Assembly: GCA_964034945.1 (NCBI GenBank)
Contig: OZ035963.1
Span: 60,609,182-60,673,181, forward strand
Source of the DNA: Chrysopilus asiliformis
Lineage: Eukaryota > Arthropoda > Insecta > Diptera > Rhagionidae
Direction: 5' to 3'
DNA length: 64,000 nt
The position numbers and the translations under genes were made by a program. Within the stretch, counting starts at the first letter, position 1; every line of letters starts with the position of its first letter. Shown piece after piece: positions 48,360-61,563 of this stretch. Under the pieces are notes generated by a model that was given only the letters and a program-made list of their open reading frames with translations, was not told the DNA's origin and did not search any database.

Positions 48360-48650
48360 GCACCGTATTTGGCACAAAATTTAAGCTCGTAAGGATAAAA
48401 ATTATAATTCGTAACCCTCTTTCACCCCTCCCCCGTACAAATGAAACACGTTTTGGCGATTTTACCGAAAACGGTGAGTCGTATTGGAAAATTTATAGAG
48501 TCAAATGTGTTTAGAATATGATTTTACATAACTCTTTCATACACAAAAATCCAATCAAATCATGCTTTCCCTCTCCCATACGAATTGATTTTTTTAAAAT
48601 CAAAATTTGGTCCGTACAGAGTATTTAAGCAATTACAGTTGGCAACTAAA
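48360..48650. repeat. Dispersed repeat, second copy of the 20050-20650 family
   Basis: Shares CGAAAACGGTGAGTCGTATTG, GATTTTACATAACT, CATACACAAAAATCCAATC and GATTTTTTTAAAAT in the same order and orientation as 20215-20370. It lacks the satellite tail. Confidence 0.55.
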
Positions 48651-48735
48651 GTTACAATTACAGTTTGTTTTATGTTGTTATTTAAAAAATGAAGCATTTT
48701 TTTTCAAGTGGTGCAAGTCCAAAAGTTTTTCGAAC

Positions 48736-49086
48736 TAAAGAACGATGCACAATTTTGCCCCTCTAAACTAGCTTTTGAACCCGTGTACTTTTTGGAAAGG
48801 GCACAGTCTCTAGTTTCATCCATATATGGCTTCAAGAGCCACCGAATTGCAGGGGGGTGGTGAGGGGTTAAGAACTCTCTCGTGATTTTTCACAGAAATC
48901 ATTGCAGAAATGGAAGTTGTGCCCACGAGAAAGTTCGTTAACCCCTCACCATCCCTCTGCAATTCGGTGGCTCTTGAAGCCATATATGGTGCCCTTTCCA
49001 AAAAGTACTCAACCAAAGTAAAAACTACACGGGTTCAAAAGTTAACCCAGGGGCACGAAAAACGCTATTTCCTGCATGGTTCTTTC
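48736..49086. mobile_element. Foldback MITE, family F copy 1
   Basis: Outer ends AAAGAACGATGCAC and CTGCATGGTTCTTT. A long inner stem pairs CCATATATGGCTTCAAGAGC (left) with GCTCTTGAAGCCATATATGG (right), and continues through CACCGAATTGCAG. Same outer ends as 52784-53143. Confidence 0.8.
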
Positions 49087-50944
49087 ATAGAAGCCGGATT
49101 TTTTGCGGCGACCAATTTTACATGGATAGTTGATCATAGAAAAAATTGCACCATTTATAGGATATTGCAACCCATCAACAGCAGAGTCTGTCAGTATTAG
49201 TCAAATTTCTAATGGAAGATCCGTGCCAAAAATGCTGGTATAGGCATAATATTTTTGACATTTAAAAATTCTAGTAAAAATTAAAAAAAAAGTTGTATAA
49301 ATGAGCAAAAACGCTAACAGTTGATTCGTTAGCATTTCCATAATTATATTGCAATAAAAGTAACAACAAAATTATAGTAAATGTCATATACTAAACCAAT
49401 TTTTTTTATTTCAACAAACATAAACAAAGCCCGGTTTAACAACTCAATTAGCAAGAGTTTTTTTTGTCCATCCTGTCGGTATGGAAAGTTGTCACACTTT
49501 ACCACCTCCCACACACCCGGTAATTATCTCTTAATCGTGTAATCTGCGTGTTATATTAGAACAGGCAACTCATTTAATAATTGTATTATTTCGCAAACTA
49601 TGGGTTAATTTAGCATGCAACTCTGAAAAACTACCGATTATTATGTCAATCAGTAAAAAAGTTAGTGTTCTTCGTATTATACCACCAATTAAAGCCAAAA
49701 AATGATGGTAATTTAGTGTTTTTTTTATATATTTAAATTTAGGTTAACAAAACGCCAAGTTATAATAGTTATAATAGAGCTTTGATATTATTGCAATTTT
49801 TAAAAAAATCTCTTTATCGCCAGAAATTATTTTGATTTGGCATTTTCAACGTTCAATGATCTTTTCGATGTGTAAATTATTTTGAAATAAAACTTCGTAT
49901 AATGGAAATAGATTGAAAAATGACCTAATTTCACTTGATATCTGAAAAAAAAATCAAATAATGATCATCTAATTTTACTTAATTTCCATTTTTAGAAAAT
50001 CATTGCGAAATTTTAAACTTTTTCTCACTTAAATTGCAATACACAGCAAAAATATTTGATAACAATAAATTTTACTACTTTGCGGTCGTCAGCGATTGAT
50101 TAAAGTAATTGGCCTCCATGTGAAAAAAAGCATAATAATAGCGACCTTAACATCTACTCAATGGCCAAACGCTTTTTTTACCGGCATGACAAGTCTTTTA
50201 ATTTTAGCATTTTTCAGAGTTTATCACATCTCCAGGTGTGGAATTGACGGTTTTGTATCACCTTGCGAAAGATATGAATCTTCTTTTTGGTCACGTCAAC
50301 AAAAATTTCTTCGACGAAACGCGAATGAAAAGCATAACAGTATTACAAACTAGAAGCTTTCCGAAATGCACTTCCGACATTTAAAATGGAAGTGACCTTA
50401 CACCACGAGAGAGATTGAACTTGTGATCGAAACATAAAAACTGCAGCCATCTAACTATCTATAAATGAATTAATTGATCGTGGGACTTGAGAAAATAACA
50501 TTAAAATTAAATAAAAGTAATGTTAACAAGTGTAGTGTACGGATCTGTAGGTAAGCGCCTTTTTAGCTAATAATAAATTGCACTTCAATGTTGAATAATC
50601 CATTCAAATTCTTCTAGTACGAACGACGCTGTTTTTTTTTATTATGCGCGACAGCCCGATCGAAAACTTTTATACACGATCGAAAAGCAAGTTTTGTACT
50701 GGGAAATATGCCTATAGATCGATTTCTTACGGCACGGCGTTATTATTATTTTATGGCTTTTATTGCACAACGCTTTTAATTGCTGTTTAAGTGTTATTTT
50801 TATGAGTTAATCGTTCTATCCGATGTTTAATACCACATATAGAACCGTAAATAGTCATAATTTTTGTGCATTTTAGGTCTCCTAGAAAAAATCCTCAAGA
50901 AAATGCGCCGCATTCAAAATGGCAAAAAAAAATGTTTGCAAATA

Positions 50945-51040
50945 CCCCCTCCCCCTCCCCCTCCCCCTCCCCCTCCCCCTCCCCCTCCCCCTCCCCCTCC
51001 CCCTCCCCCTCCCCCTCCCCCTCCCCCTCCCCCTCCCCCG
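50945..51040. repeat. (CCCCCT)16 hexanucleotide microsatellite
   Basis: Uninterrupted for about 96 bp on the plus strand; the minus strand is (AGGGGG)n and can form G-quadruplexes. Proline-rich and Gly-Glu frames across it are artefacts. Confidence 0.95.
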
Positions 51041-51458
51041 CTATTAAACTAAAATGTTTTAAAAGAGATCCACCGCAGTTGAAATTTTTAATGAAATACA
51101 ATAAAATTATATCCAGTACCGTAATTAGAGATCCGCCCTCCTTCTTTGCGAAGAGGGGAAAGGGCGAGAGGAGGGTGAGAAAATTCAGAGGCCACCGAAA
51201 ATCGATTTTCCACAAAACCAAGTGCCTAAACTTTCAGTCACTGGTAGAAAATTTTAAGAAAAATTTTATCTTTTACGGAAATTACACAAAGTTTTTGCTT
51301 GGTGTGAGGGAGGATAGTATATAGTGAGGGAAAATTTTTCTTGAGGTCTGATCTCTCTAATGGTGAAAACTGAACCAAATTCCGTAAGAACTGCCGGGGA
51401 TAGCAGGAGAGGGGTTTATAAGAAACGTGTAGGGGTAGCTTGAGCTTGCAAAAAAAAA

Positions 51459-51820
51459 TCCTGGAAGGATGATCTGAAAATCAAAATCTAAACCCCTCTG
51501 AAGCTATTCAAGAAATATCAGGAGATTGGAAAGAATAAAGAGGAATTTTGAAAAACACCAAAGAATATTTGACTCGCTAAAATTTCGTGAAAATCAGTTT
51601 AGTAACAGGGCGTGCTAGGCTCTGCAATGGAGGTTGCAGTCCTGGAGGGATGATCTGAAAATCAAAATCTAAACCCCTCTGAAGCTATTCAAGAAATATC
51701 AGGAGATTGGAAAGAATGAAGAGAAATTTTGAAAATCCCCCAAGAATATTTGACTCGCTAAAATTTCGTGAAAATCAGTTTAGTAACAGGGCGTTCTGGG
51801 CTCTGCAATTGAGGTTGCAT
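51459..51820. repeat. Tandem duplication, 181-bp unit
   Basis: Two copies starting at about 51459 and 51640, offset 181 bp. Landmarks GGATGATCTGAAAATCAAAA and AATATTTGACTCGCTAAAAT recur with only a few substitutions, so the duplication is fairly recent. Confidence 0.85.
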
Positions 51821-52783
51821 TTGTCTGTTTAAGTCGACCGCTTTGATCTCCGACACTTAATATCGGTTTTCAGATTCAAAATATTTCCTTAACACTATTA
51901 TTAACACAAAAAATTCCAACGCTTTTTTACACTTTTCCTATACGATCAACGTCGAAGAAAGCCTTGGATCCGTCCCAATATTGGTGGTGCCTCCTTTGTC
52001 ATTAATAAATGGTTCTGCCTCAAAATTATTATTGTTGACTGGCCAGGCCTGACATTTTACTTGGTCGCATGGTATGAAATGAATGAATGAATGAATGAGT
52101 TATACGTGACCGATTAACTTGAGTCAATAATAATATGGCTAATTCAATTTGGTAAATTTCCTAATACCATCCTAACAATGTTAAATAGAGATTTACCAAT
52201 TTAAAATTTTGTTTACGAGTGCGCGGTGTGTCGCTTGAATTTGATATTGAATCGTATAGTACATATTATGAGTGGAAATGATTAATATTCGTAGAAAAAT
52301 TCATTACTTTTAATCTGAATTTTGAATTTGTTATACTTAATGTTTTTTTATATGGCTTTGTTTCGATTCATTTGAAAAATGTGACTTTGTTCAAATAAAA
52401 TAGCCTAAGAACAGTTGAGTCTGCAGCTTATATAAGAAAAACAACAATTACGTTGTTATAGTTTAGTGGAATAAATGTGGCTTGATCTAATTGGCAATTA
52501 ATTTAATAATTGATTAAATAATCAATCTTTTTTAACACATTTCGTGCCGACTGTTAGATATCTCGTATTATTTGTTCTTCAACTTAAAGAAGCTTTTCAG
52601 TTTTCTTAAGATAAAATCTTATACTATGATTTCGGTATTCAAAAAGTAGCACAGTACGTTGGAATCAACAGTTCCCGCTTCTAAACAGACTCTTTCCCAT
52701 ATTTTTAAAAATAGGGCTCTAGCTGGAACATTTGATTTTGAATAGGTTTATAAATACTGTTTTAATAAGTACAGAATATAGGG

Positions 52784-53143
52784 TAAAGAACGATGCACGA
52801 AACTGCCCCTTTACTAACTTTTGGGTTTCACTTTCGTAGTACCTCCATTGGAAAGGTAATTTGCTCTAGTTTCATGGATATAAGCTCTTTTTTAACGGGG
52901 AACTGCAGGGGGATGGTCAGCTGCCATCTTAGTCGCAATGATTTTTCATGGAAAATGGAAAAAAACAATGCGACTAAGATGGCAGCTGACCATCCCCGTG
53001 CAGTTCCCCGTTAAAAAAGAGCTTATATCCATGAAATTAGAGCAAATTACCTTTCCAATGGAGGTACTACGAAAGTGAAACCTCAACTGGTTCAAAACTT
53101 AGCCCGGGGGCATAAAAAACGTCGAATCCTGCATGGTTCTTTT
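52784..53143. mobile_element. Foldback MITE, family F copy 2
   Basis: Outer ends TAAAGAACGATGCACG and CTGCATGGTTCTTTT as in copy 1. The inner stem is long and nearly perfect: TTTCGTAGTACCTCCATTGG pairs with its complement at 53061-53080, continuing through GATATAAGCTCTTTTTTAAC and GTCAGCTGCCATCTTAGTCG. The loop is only about 25 bp. Confidence 0.85.
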
Positions 53144-53404
53144 GAAGAAAAAAAAAACTGAATCTGCTACCAATTGGAAAAATGGATATGAGTAGACGCT
53201 CGTTATTTCAGCAATAAAAAGCAATATAGCTCTGAGAGTAAATGCATTGCTCTCGGGACAACATCCTATCCAACTTCCTATCATTAATTTAAAAACCTCA
53301 AGAAATGGCGTATGGGACAAAACTAGAGACGATTATCCAATTTGTTTTTTAATTTTTGAGTAAAAGATACAAAGTATTCACAGTGGCCCCAAATTTGAAG
53401 TAAG

Positions 53405-53562
53405 AGGTTGTCCAGAAAATTTGTAGAAAACACGTCAAAGAATTAGCGGTTGTGGGGGAGGGGAGGGGGAAGATCTGCGGCCCTGTAGCAGCGGTATCGC
53501 AAACGTGAATTACGAGGAGGGGGAGTGAAAAGGTCAAAATGAGTGAACATTTTATGGACAGG
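53405..53562. mobile_element. Diverged TTGTCCA/TGGACA MITE
   Basis: GAGGTTGTCCAGAAAATTTG and ACATTTTATGGACAGGT form imperfect inverted ends around a G-rich interior, as in the family at 17796-17926. Confidence 0.4.
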
Positions 53563-55777
53563 TAAAAAAGCGGAAATACCGTTTTTGTTAAAAAAAAAAA
53601 GTTCTAGTTTTACCGAGTGAAATAATTGGTTACCCTAATTTTTGCCCTTTTGCACTCACCCCCCCCCCCCCCACCCCCCCACCCCTTTCTTGATTATCCA
53701 CTCGGTACGACAGAAAATTATTTGGGGAAATTAAAAGATATGGAAAAAAACCAAATTAAATGTTCTGCGGGTGAAACCCACAAAAAAAAGGCGCCGCAGG
53801 TAATAAAAATACCATTTTTGCCAGAAAGCTTTCAGCTTTTTCAGTTAAAATAAAATTAAGTTATTCTAGTTTTGCCTTGGTAACCACTCCTCTCCCTCCC
53901 CCCCTCACCTTCTTAACCTTGTTGTAATTTTTCGAATTTTTCTAATTTTTTGGGTGGGATTTCATACCGTCTGCCCAACTACCATCTACGCTCTTTCCGC
54001 TCTAATCCCGTGACGCTTCCCAATTGACCAATGTTGGAATTTTTGTACCGTGTCCAAATGTACCACTCAATTTTCCTTTATAAAGTTTAAGAATATTTGT
54101 GGGAACATTTGAAATTATGGACCTTATGGTACAAAAAGGACCATTTTCACAGGAAAAAATCTTGGATTTCCAGTCAAAATTCCATAAATCGTACCTTCAG
54201 TACTTGGTACAAGATGATTGGAAATCCAATTGGTTTTCCAACCAATTTGGTCAACTGGGTTCTTATAGGACTGTCTATCAAATTCTAGTCTTCCGATAAT
54301 TGCAACCCGCTTTATCGCAATATTTTTTTGGTGGCAATAAAGCTGTAAATTCTCTTAAAATTTTGTTACCAATCCCAGTTCTAATCTTCTTTTTTCAAAG
54401 TTGAGTCAAAGTTTCAATAAAAAATAATTTTTTTTGATAACAATTTGGCACGTGCTAACTTTTAGTATACTCTGAACTCTGTATAACTTCTTTTAAAAAT
54501 TTCATGGAATTTTATAAAATATGAAAGATTTCTTTTATGAAAACTAATTTGACATTGAAATAAGTGTATTTGGTAAATAATCCAGAGATAAAATTTGAAA
54601 CAATTGCAAAAGGTTTTTTTTTAGTTTTTTATAAATTGTAATTAACTTTGGAAAGCTTGCTAATTAGAAATTTAGGATTTTTTAAATTGAAATTATGTAA
54701 TTTTTTTAGAAATTTGAAGATATATAAAACTTACATCAACCAATAATATGATGAATGTAATAAAATTGTATAAAAACCACAACACTAAAAACTTTTTAGT
54801 CCGAGTACAGTTCACTTTGGATAGCAGAAACAGACTTTTCTTATTGCAAATATTTGTAGAATGCATTAAACGTTTACAACTACTAAAATCTAATTAAATG
54901 CACTTTTAATTTGTTCACTTTTATTTTTATGAAAATTCGTTTTCTAACTGATTTTTTCGTTTCAGAAATTTTTCCTTAATATCTCCTCGTTTCGTTTTGT
55001 CGGATGGTTTGTCTTATTTAAACATAAAACAAAACGTTTTTATTTGAATTCGATTAGGCGATAACACAAAACAAACGTTTGAAAATCTCATTCAACCCGA
55101 ATTTTGTGATAAAATTTTTTTTTTTTTTTTGTTAAATTTCTTTTGTGGTGCAAGGAATCATCACTGATTACTAGACGTGATAAATGTCATGTGTGGTGGT
55201 GGTAAATGGGAAAATTCAACTTGTGCGATCACTCGATCAATGATCTTTTTATGAAAATTCAAAAGAAAACAACAATTGATTGTGCTTAATTCGACCATGT
55301 ACAAGTTTTGCGTTAAATAAAAGTTCTTGAATTTGTGTTATTTTTACTCTTTTGTCACTCCGTATGTAAATATTTTTCATTAATTTTATTGAAGGTGATC
55401 CGTAAGAATTTTTGATAAAAGAGTGCGAAATGCGAGTGTTTAATTTTTTCACGGATGGATTTTTCTTTTATCCAACGATCTTTTCCGTATGAAAGCTTAT
55501 AATAAACTGAGCTTAATCAACGTTTGTTGCTGCAGATTTAAACTGCTGTCTGTTGAAGTTTACTCTGATTTTCCCTCTACGAAACATTGAAATGTTGATT
55601 TTCACGTTCATTTGCCTTTTGATGAATAACATTTATCAGACACTACTGGTGACAAGATCACTTTTCAAATTGACAAGATCATTTCTGATACGATAATATT
55701 TTCTATGATTTACAATTGATAGCAAGCTTAATTATTTTGCAGTGTTTTTCACACTAAAATTTACATCATTTACCCCT

Positions 55778-55894
55778 AATTTATTCACTAGGAGTTAAGC
55801 CGAGTTAGTGAGTTAAGGGAGTTAGCTAGTGTTATTTTCCATGTAAAAGGTGAGTTAAGGGAGTTAAGGCGATTTAACTCCTAGTGAATAAATT
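55778..55894. mobile_element. Short palindromic element
   Basis: AATTTATTCACTAGGAGTTAA at the left is perfectly complementary to TTAACTCCTAGTGAATAAATT at the right; inside, GAGTTAAGGGAGTTA is directly repeated. 117 bp. Confidence 0.7.
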
Positions 55895-56000
55895 GGCCGT
55901 TAAGGTTTTAATTTTAATTTAAAAAAATGCGTATAACAAAATGTATAGGAAATAAAATTTTCTACATTTTTTGCTTTAACGGTTTATAAATATGTATGTC

Positions 56001-56352
56001 TTAAGGTGCCGGTCTACATGAGAGTAAATGCCGGCGAGATCCTCTCGATAGCAGCTACTCGCAAATGGACACGTCTCTGAGAGTCGCTCGCAAAAACTCG
56101 CAAAAACTCGTGAGCTAGTTTCTGCGAGCTGTCAAAAGTGATTCTACTCTCTAGTCGACAGGCCTCCACTGAACTCTCGGAGAGTAGCTCGCCAGATACG
56201 AACAGCGTTTGACTTTCGGTAGTAGCTCTCGAGAACGCTAGAAGCTCAATTTCGCTAGTAGCGATAGAAAAATGGACAACCTCCTGCGAGTAACTCCCGA
56301 GAGTTTTTGAGAGTTACTCGCGTATTTACTCTCATGTGGAGCGGCACCTTAA
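56001..56352. mobile_element. MITE bounded by TTAA, family C
   Basis: TTAA-GGTGCCGGTCTACATGAG at the left and CTCATGTGGAGCGGCACC-TTAA at the right. The interior is unusually GC-rich for this region and is full of CTCGCGAG-like short palindromes (CTCTCGGAGAG, CTCTCGAGAACG, GAGTAACTC). No ORF. Confidence 0.75.
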
Positions 56353-57299
56353 CGGTTCTCAACATATTAAAAAAAAAGTTTTTTTTTGAAAATTTCTCGG
56401 ATTTTTGAAAACCTTTCGAAAACTATGCGCTTTTATGAAAGAATGCATATAACCAGATTCAAAGGAAATAAAATTTCCAGCATTTTTCCTTTGACGATTT
56501 TTACGTATCTTTAACGGTTCTCAAGATATTTGAAAAATTATTATTTTTCATATATTTTTTCTAAAACTAAATATGGCAGAGGAAAGTTTTGTGTTGATCA
56601 CAACTGATATTTTTATTTCACGAAGAATTTTTCGAATTTTTCGATACCTTTAAAGTACCAGCAATATTCAGTATGTAATAAAATTTAACATTGATTTCAG
56701 ACATTTTTTCCATTTTAAAATCGAAGTAAGTGCTGTCTTAAAACACGTTTTATGTAAATATTTAAAAAACTGATTAGAATCAATGAAGCTTAAATAACGA
56801 TTGAAAAACAAAGTGATAACTCCTCTTGTATTAACGGATCGACACGGTCAACGGAGAGTGAATCTTTTTCATTAGACCAGCGATTATGACTTTGGAAAGT
56901 TTGCTAAATAAAAATTTGCAAAATTAACGTTTTCGGAAAGCAGTTCCCAAAAGATTTTTTTTCGGAGCTTTTGTTGAATTCTTTTGGTTTTAAGTCCTTT
57001 TGGTTTGGTTTTTTTAAAAAATTTTAAGTCTGAATCGCCAAGAATGAAGTCCAAACTCTGGGAAATATAAAAATTCTACTTTTTTTTAATTTTTCAGTAT
57101 CCAGTGAACCGAATTAACCGATTTGCTAAAAATTTACAGTCACCAACACAAAATTTCATTTAACTTATTCAGATTTCTTCAAAATTTTCAAACTTTTCTA
57201 CACAGGGGTAGGGATTGTTTCTCCAACCCTCTGAGCCCATTTTCCCAGAAGACATGAGCCAAAATTTCAGTTCAATCGGTCGAGTGGTTTTTAAGCAGG

Positions 57300-57470
57300 G
57301 TGGACAGCCCATGAAATACGTCACGCTAATTTTTTCGACTTTGCCAAAGCTCCTCTCCCGCCGTTACACGTTTTCACGATTTTTTGTTATGGAATTGAGT
57401 ACCGACGTCACATTACCTCAGATCTCTCTCCCATCTTAAATTCTGACGTATTTCATAGACAGCCTAGCCT
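57300..57470. mobile_element. Diverged GTGGACAGCCCATGAAATACG-type MITE
   Basis: GTGGACAGCCCATGAAATACG at the left pairs imperfectly with CGTATTTCATAGACAGCC at the right. Fourth member of the 17796-17926 family; preceded by the recurrent AATTTCAGTTCAATCGGTCG motif. Confidence 0.5.
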
Positions 57471-59040
57471 CTTAGGGCGTTTGACATTCAGTTTACAAAA
57501 TTGAATGTCGATTTTCTCGAAAACGGCTAGCGATATTAAAAATTCTGTTCTTGATTGGTAGTGGTAGAGGGGTAAGGGTGGTGGTTGTCTACTTTGAGGT
57601 GATATATTTCCATCAATAAAAGAAATTCAAACTAAATACTAGTGAAAAAGCTAACAAAATGTCTTAAATATTTTATAAAATTTTAAAAACTTTGCTTTAG
57701 GGCTCGTCTAGACTAATTTTTTGTAAAGTAAAACCGGTGTGAACTCGTTCAAGTGATTATTGATCAATTTATCATCAATTCCAAATTGGGGCTTTTTGGG
57801 TGATAAAATACTTTGAGGTGCGAATTTTCAATTTGCATAATTAGAGATTATATCGGATGAAAGTTGATAAAAAAAAACCTTTTTTGATAAACGCCGTAGG
57901 GGTTTTTTTTATAAAATGTGACTAACTCGAAATTTGTAATTTTATGTATTTTTGGAACAATTAAATTAAATTAAAAAACCACATTTGTTTATCTAAGGAT
58001 TACACGGATGTAAACTAATAGAATTTTAATTGATTTAAAGCAGTGGCGTAGCAAAAATGGGACTGCCAGGGGTGAAATTTTCCGTAAGTATTTACAAAAA
58101 TAATAAAAAAGGATTAAATAAAATTAATCGCATAATTGGAATTCTTATAACTGGTTCAAGTTCAACAGCAGCAGAGTCAAGGTTTGATACGTGTAAGAAA
58201 TGTTTGAATAAGCCTCTTAAGCGGTAATTCGCGTGTACTTATCTCATATATGGTTGTGATGGAGGGCGGTGTTTCATGCATGCAACATATATGTAAAATC
58301 TTAATTTCGGAAGTCTACATTTATTCCACAAAAACATCACCGGAAACGATTCATAGTGAGAGCGAATGCGGCTTAACTTTTGACCGCCCATATACGCTAC
58401 CTGTCGCATTGTCAGTCACATGTTATGATCATTTTAAGACAAGGTCACATTTGTTTATACAGAAAACTATAACTACGCGATCTACAGTCACCGAAAATAT
58501 TATTTCTACACGATCACCACCGATTCATTTCGATTGGATTTGAGTTTATTTTAGCAATTCGAATTCCAGTTTTATATTTCGCCATAGGTTTGAGTCACCT
58601 GAGTTTAAGCTGATGATAATCTACGACACCTTTAAGCCATTATTCAGTCTCAAGATCGTAAGCTTGCGATCAATGATCGGGGAAAAATTTCTGTGTATCT
58701 CAATTGCAGCTTTTGTTTTCAAGGGAGTACAAAATCGTCATGTGATTTTTTGTTGTGATGAAATGCACATAACCGGGTTTTATTTTTCTTACTTAAATAG
58801 GTTCTGAAAATTATGACGAAATTTATAAAAAAAGAAATGAATAACAAAAATAGGCTTTCTTCTAATCGTTTTACAAAAGAATTGGATAGTGTGGCTTAAA
58901 TGGAGCTTAAAGCTCTGTGAAAATACGGATAGTTTTTCAATTGGGGTTAAAATATCGACAAATAATTAACAGCTGACTCATTTTGTTTCTGTTGGAATTT
59001 TGACGAGATTTTTTAGGACTTACTTCGCCGGAAAATCGAC

Positions 59041-59129
59041 TTAACACGTTGGCTACCATGTGAGTCACCGGTGATCACAGCGTAAGTGAAATAAGAGTGC
59101 GTTTTTTTGGCTAGTAGCCAACATGTTAA
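59041..59129. mobile_element. Deleted MITE bounded by TTAA, family A copy 2
   Basis: TTAACACGTTGGCTACCATG and the following GAGTCACCGGTG equal the left end of 741-1008; the right end GCTAGTAGCCAACATGTTAA matches with two changes. Only 89 bp remain, so the middle has been deleted. Confidence 0.8.
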
Positions 59130-61563
59130 GATGTTTTCAGCTTTTAGCTACAGAATTAATTGCGATCACTTGAAAAGCCTGTCGGAATCATCCAAAAAAT
59201 TAGTAAAATTTGGAAAAAAATTAAAAATCTGTCGAAATTGCCAAGAAGTTTGCTCTCAAAATGACAGAATATTTGTCGAATTCACAATTCTTTAAAAAAA
59301 AACTTGTTGGTAGAGGTCAATCGAAATCACTTAAAAAGCTTGTCAAAATCAGTTGAAAGTTCTTTCGAAACCATTAATAAAACTGTCGAAATCTATTAAA
59401 AATTTGTCTAAACCACTAAGAAATCCGCAGAATATCCGAAATCTGGCGAAACAATTAAAAAATCTGCCGAAATCATAAAAGAACCCGTCGAAACCTTAAG
59501 AAATCTGTCGAAGTTAAAAGAAAATGCGCCGCACTTTAATTTCGACCACTGTAGAAATATTTCAAAAATTTTGTAAATATCCACAAAAAAAATTGTCAAA
59601 ATTACCAAAATTGAAACCTAAGCGCCACAAGCGTCGCAGATCTACTCCGCTTCATCAGAAGCTCCAAATGGTTCGAGGTATAGGGAAATGGATCGTCAAG
59701 ATTCGCGTGGTATCACAATGGGTCATTTCTGGCCTAAGTGTGCCTTTTTGGCAGCCACTCCAACCTAACCCTAACCTACCAAAATTGAAGGATAAATCCA
59801 ATAGACCAACGATTTTTGGATACCAGTAATTTATATGGGGTGGCCGCCCTAAGATTTTGAGGGAATTGATGCAATAAAATAACATTTTCAAATTTCCGGT
59901 TCTGTTAAAAAGATCCTTAAATTTTCGGTCGTCGAATATTTAAGGACATTTTTAGGCGACGTACTTAATTCCAAATTTTTTGGTACTTGAGTTGTGATAT
60001 ACAGTGAAATTGTAATATTCGGTATAAGCCGGATTCGCACGGGACCCCGAAATTTGTCCGGCTCAGACAGGTTTCCGGCTCACACAGGTTTTTTTAACTA
60101 TGGGGACCCAAATTATGGGACTTTGGAAGATGTGCGATTGATTTCCAGCTTATCCTGGGTCCGGCTTATAAAGGTTTTACTGTAATTTTTTTATTAAAGC
60201 GAAGTGGTTTGGATATTTTCCAAATCAGAAAATACATTTTTGTTCCCGGATTTCTGAATTTTCGTTTTTTTTTTCAACAAAAAAACTCCTTGTAAGTAAA
60301 TTTCAACCGTTTTTAAATTTTATCGAGTCGTTAGTTTGCTGTATATTGTTTTCCATGAATTATAAAAAAGTTGCACACGAGAAATTCGTGAAAATTGTTT
60401 TTCAACTTGGAAAAAACCAAATCTCTTGGTTTTTTTTTTTCAAAAAAATATTTGTTTTTGCATTATTCAAATGTGTTTACGGAAAAAGAAACTACATATG
60501 TTAATTTTAATAATATGTGTGATGTAAATCAGAACAATATTGAACACATGATCACTAGTCACAGCAGTAGAACGGAATTATAATCAAGCGATTTTTATAT
60601 TAATCCAAGACTAAAAAAATCCACTTTTGAGCCGTGTTAACTAGTTTCAACTGGGCTTTTCGTACTTTTCATCTAAATAACGCTTATATATTTTGAAAAG
60701 TGTTTTTTTGACGCGCTGCACTTAGCCCAAAACAAGTTTTTTTTCCACATGATGAGAATAAAAATATGTTTTTCAAATAATAATCACACTGAATTAATTT
60801 AAATTCGAATAAAAGAAAAAACTAACCTGTTTTTATTAAAAGTTCGTTTTTTAAGTGCTTATAATCCTCACAAAGGTATATGAACTACCAATAAAATTGA
60901 TTAAATAACACTTTCGATTAATTTTTTTAAAAAAATTCGTGTGGCTTTCCGAGCGATACGCTCTAAACCGTCGTGTAAGGCCATAATTAGATCAGGTATC
61001 CTCTTATATACAAAATCGGTTAGTATCGTTTCGCATCAAATGGAAGATAAGAATTATGAGCAATATTTTAGCTAATATTTACCTAAATATCTTTTTTTTT
61101 GTTTTATTCTAACTTTAACTTGAAAATTTCGTCGCGTTTTTATCGTAAATTTACAAGACAGCATTATTTGCACGGGGGTGAGTACACCACAACAGCATCT
61201 ATCATCATATCTTAGGGCAATAAATTAGTTGGAAATTTACAAACGCAAGGATAGAATGCAGGTGATTTTTTCTTAGTTTTAAAATTTCAGATATGAGAAT
61301 TTTACGAAAATGATTAGAATTGCGACGTTGATTAGGACTAGTAGTTCTGTGTTTTTCTCTAGATAAAATATTTAAGATATTGAATAACATGTTTTTTTAC
61401 AAAATGGGATTAAGAGATATTTGTATTAAAAATTCTAAGGAACTTAAAAATATTTAATATGATTTCATAACATATCGCCGTGTTTTTCCGCAGAGTAATG
61501 TAACAGACGGGCAAATTAGTTTACAAAACCTTTCAAATGTCGCATTTCCATCCTTAGTTTACG

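Noticed and set aside
48910..49200. 96-codon ORF
   Set aside because: Mostly within the right arm of foldback family F copy 1; no domain.
50864..51324. Poly-proline, Ser-Pro and Gly-Glu ORFs
   Set aside because: All come from the (CCCCCT)n microsatellite.
58250..58807. Two plus-strand ORFs of 97 and 64 codons
   Set aside because: No recognisable motifs, no splice-consistent extension, and located in repeat-rich spacer.
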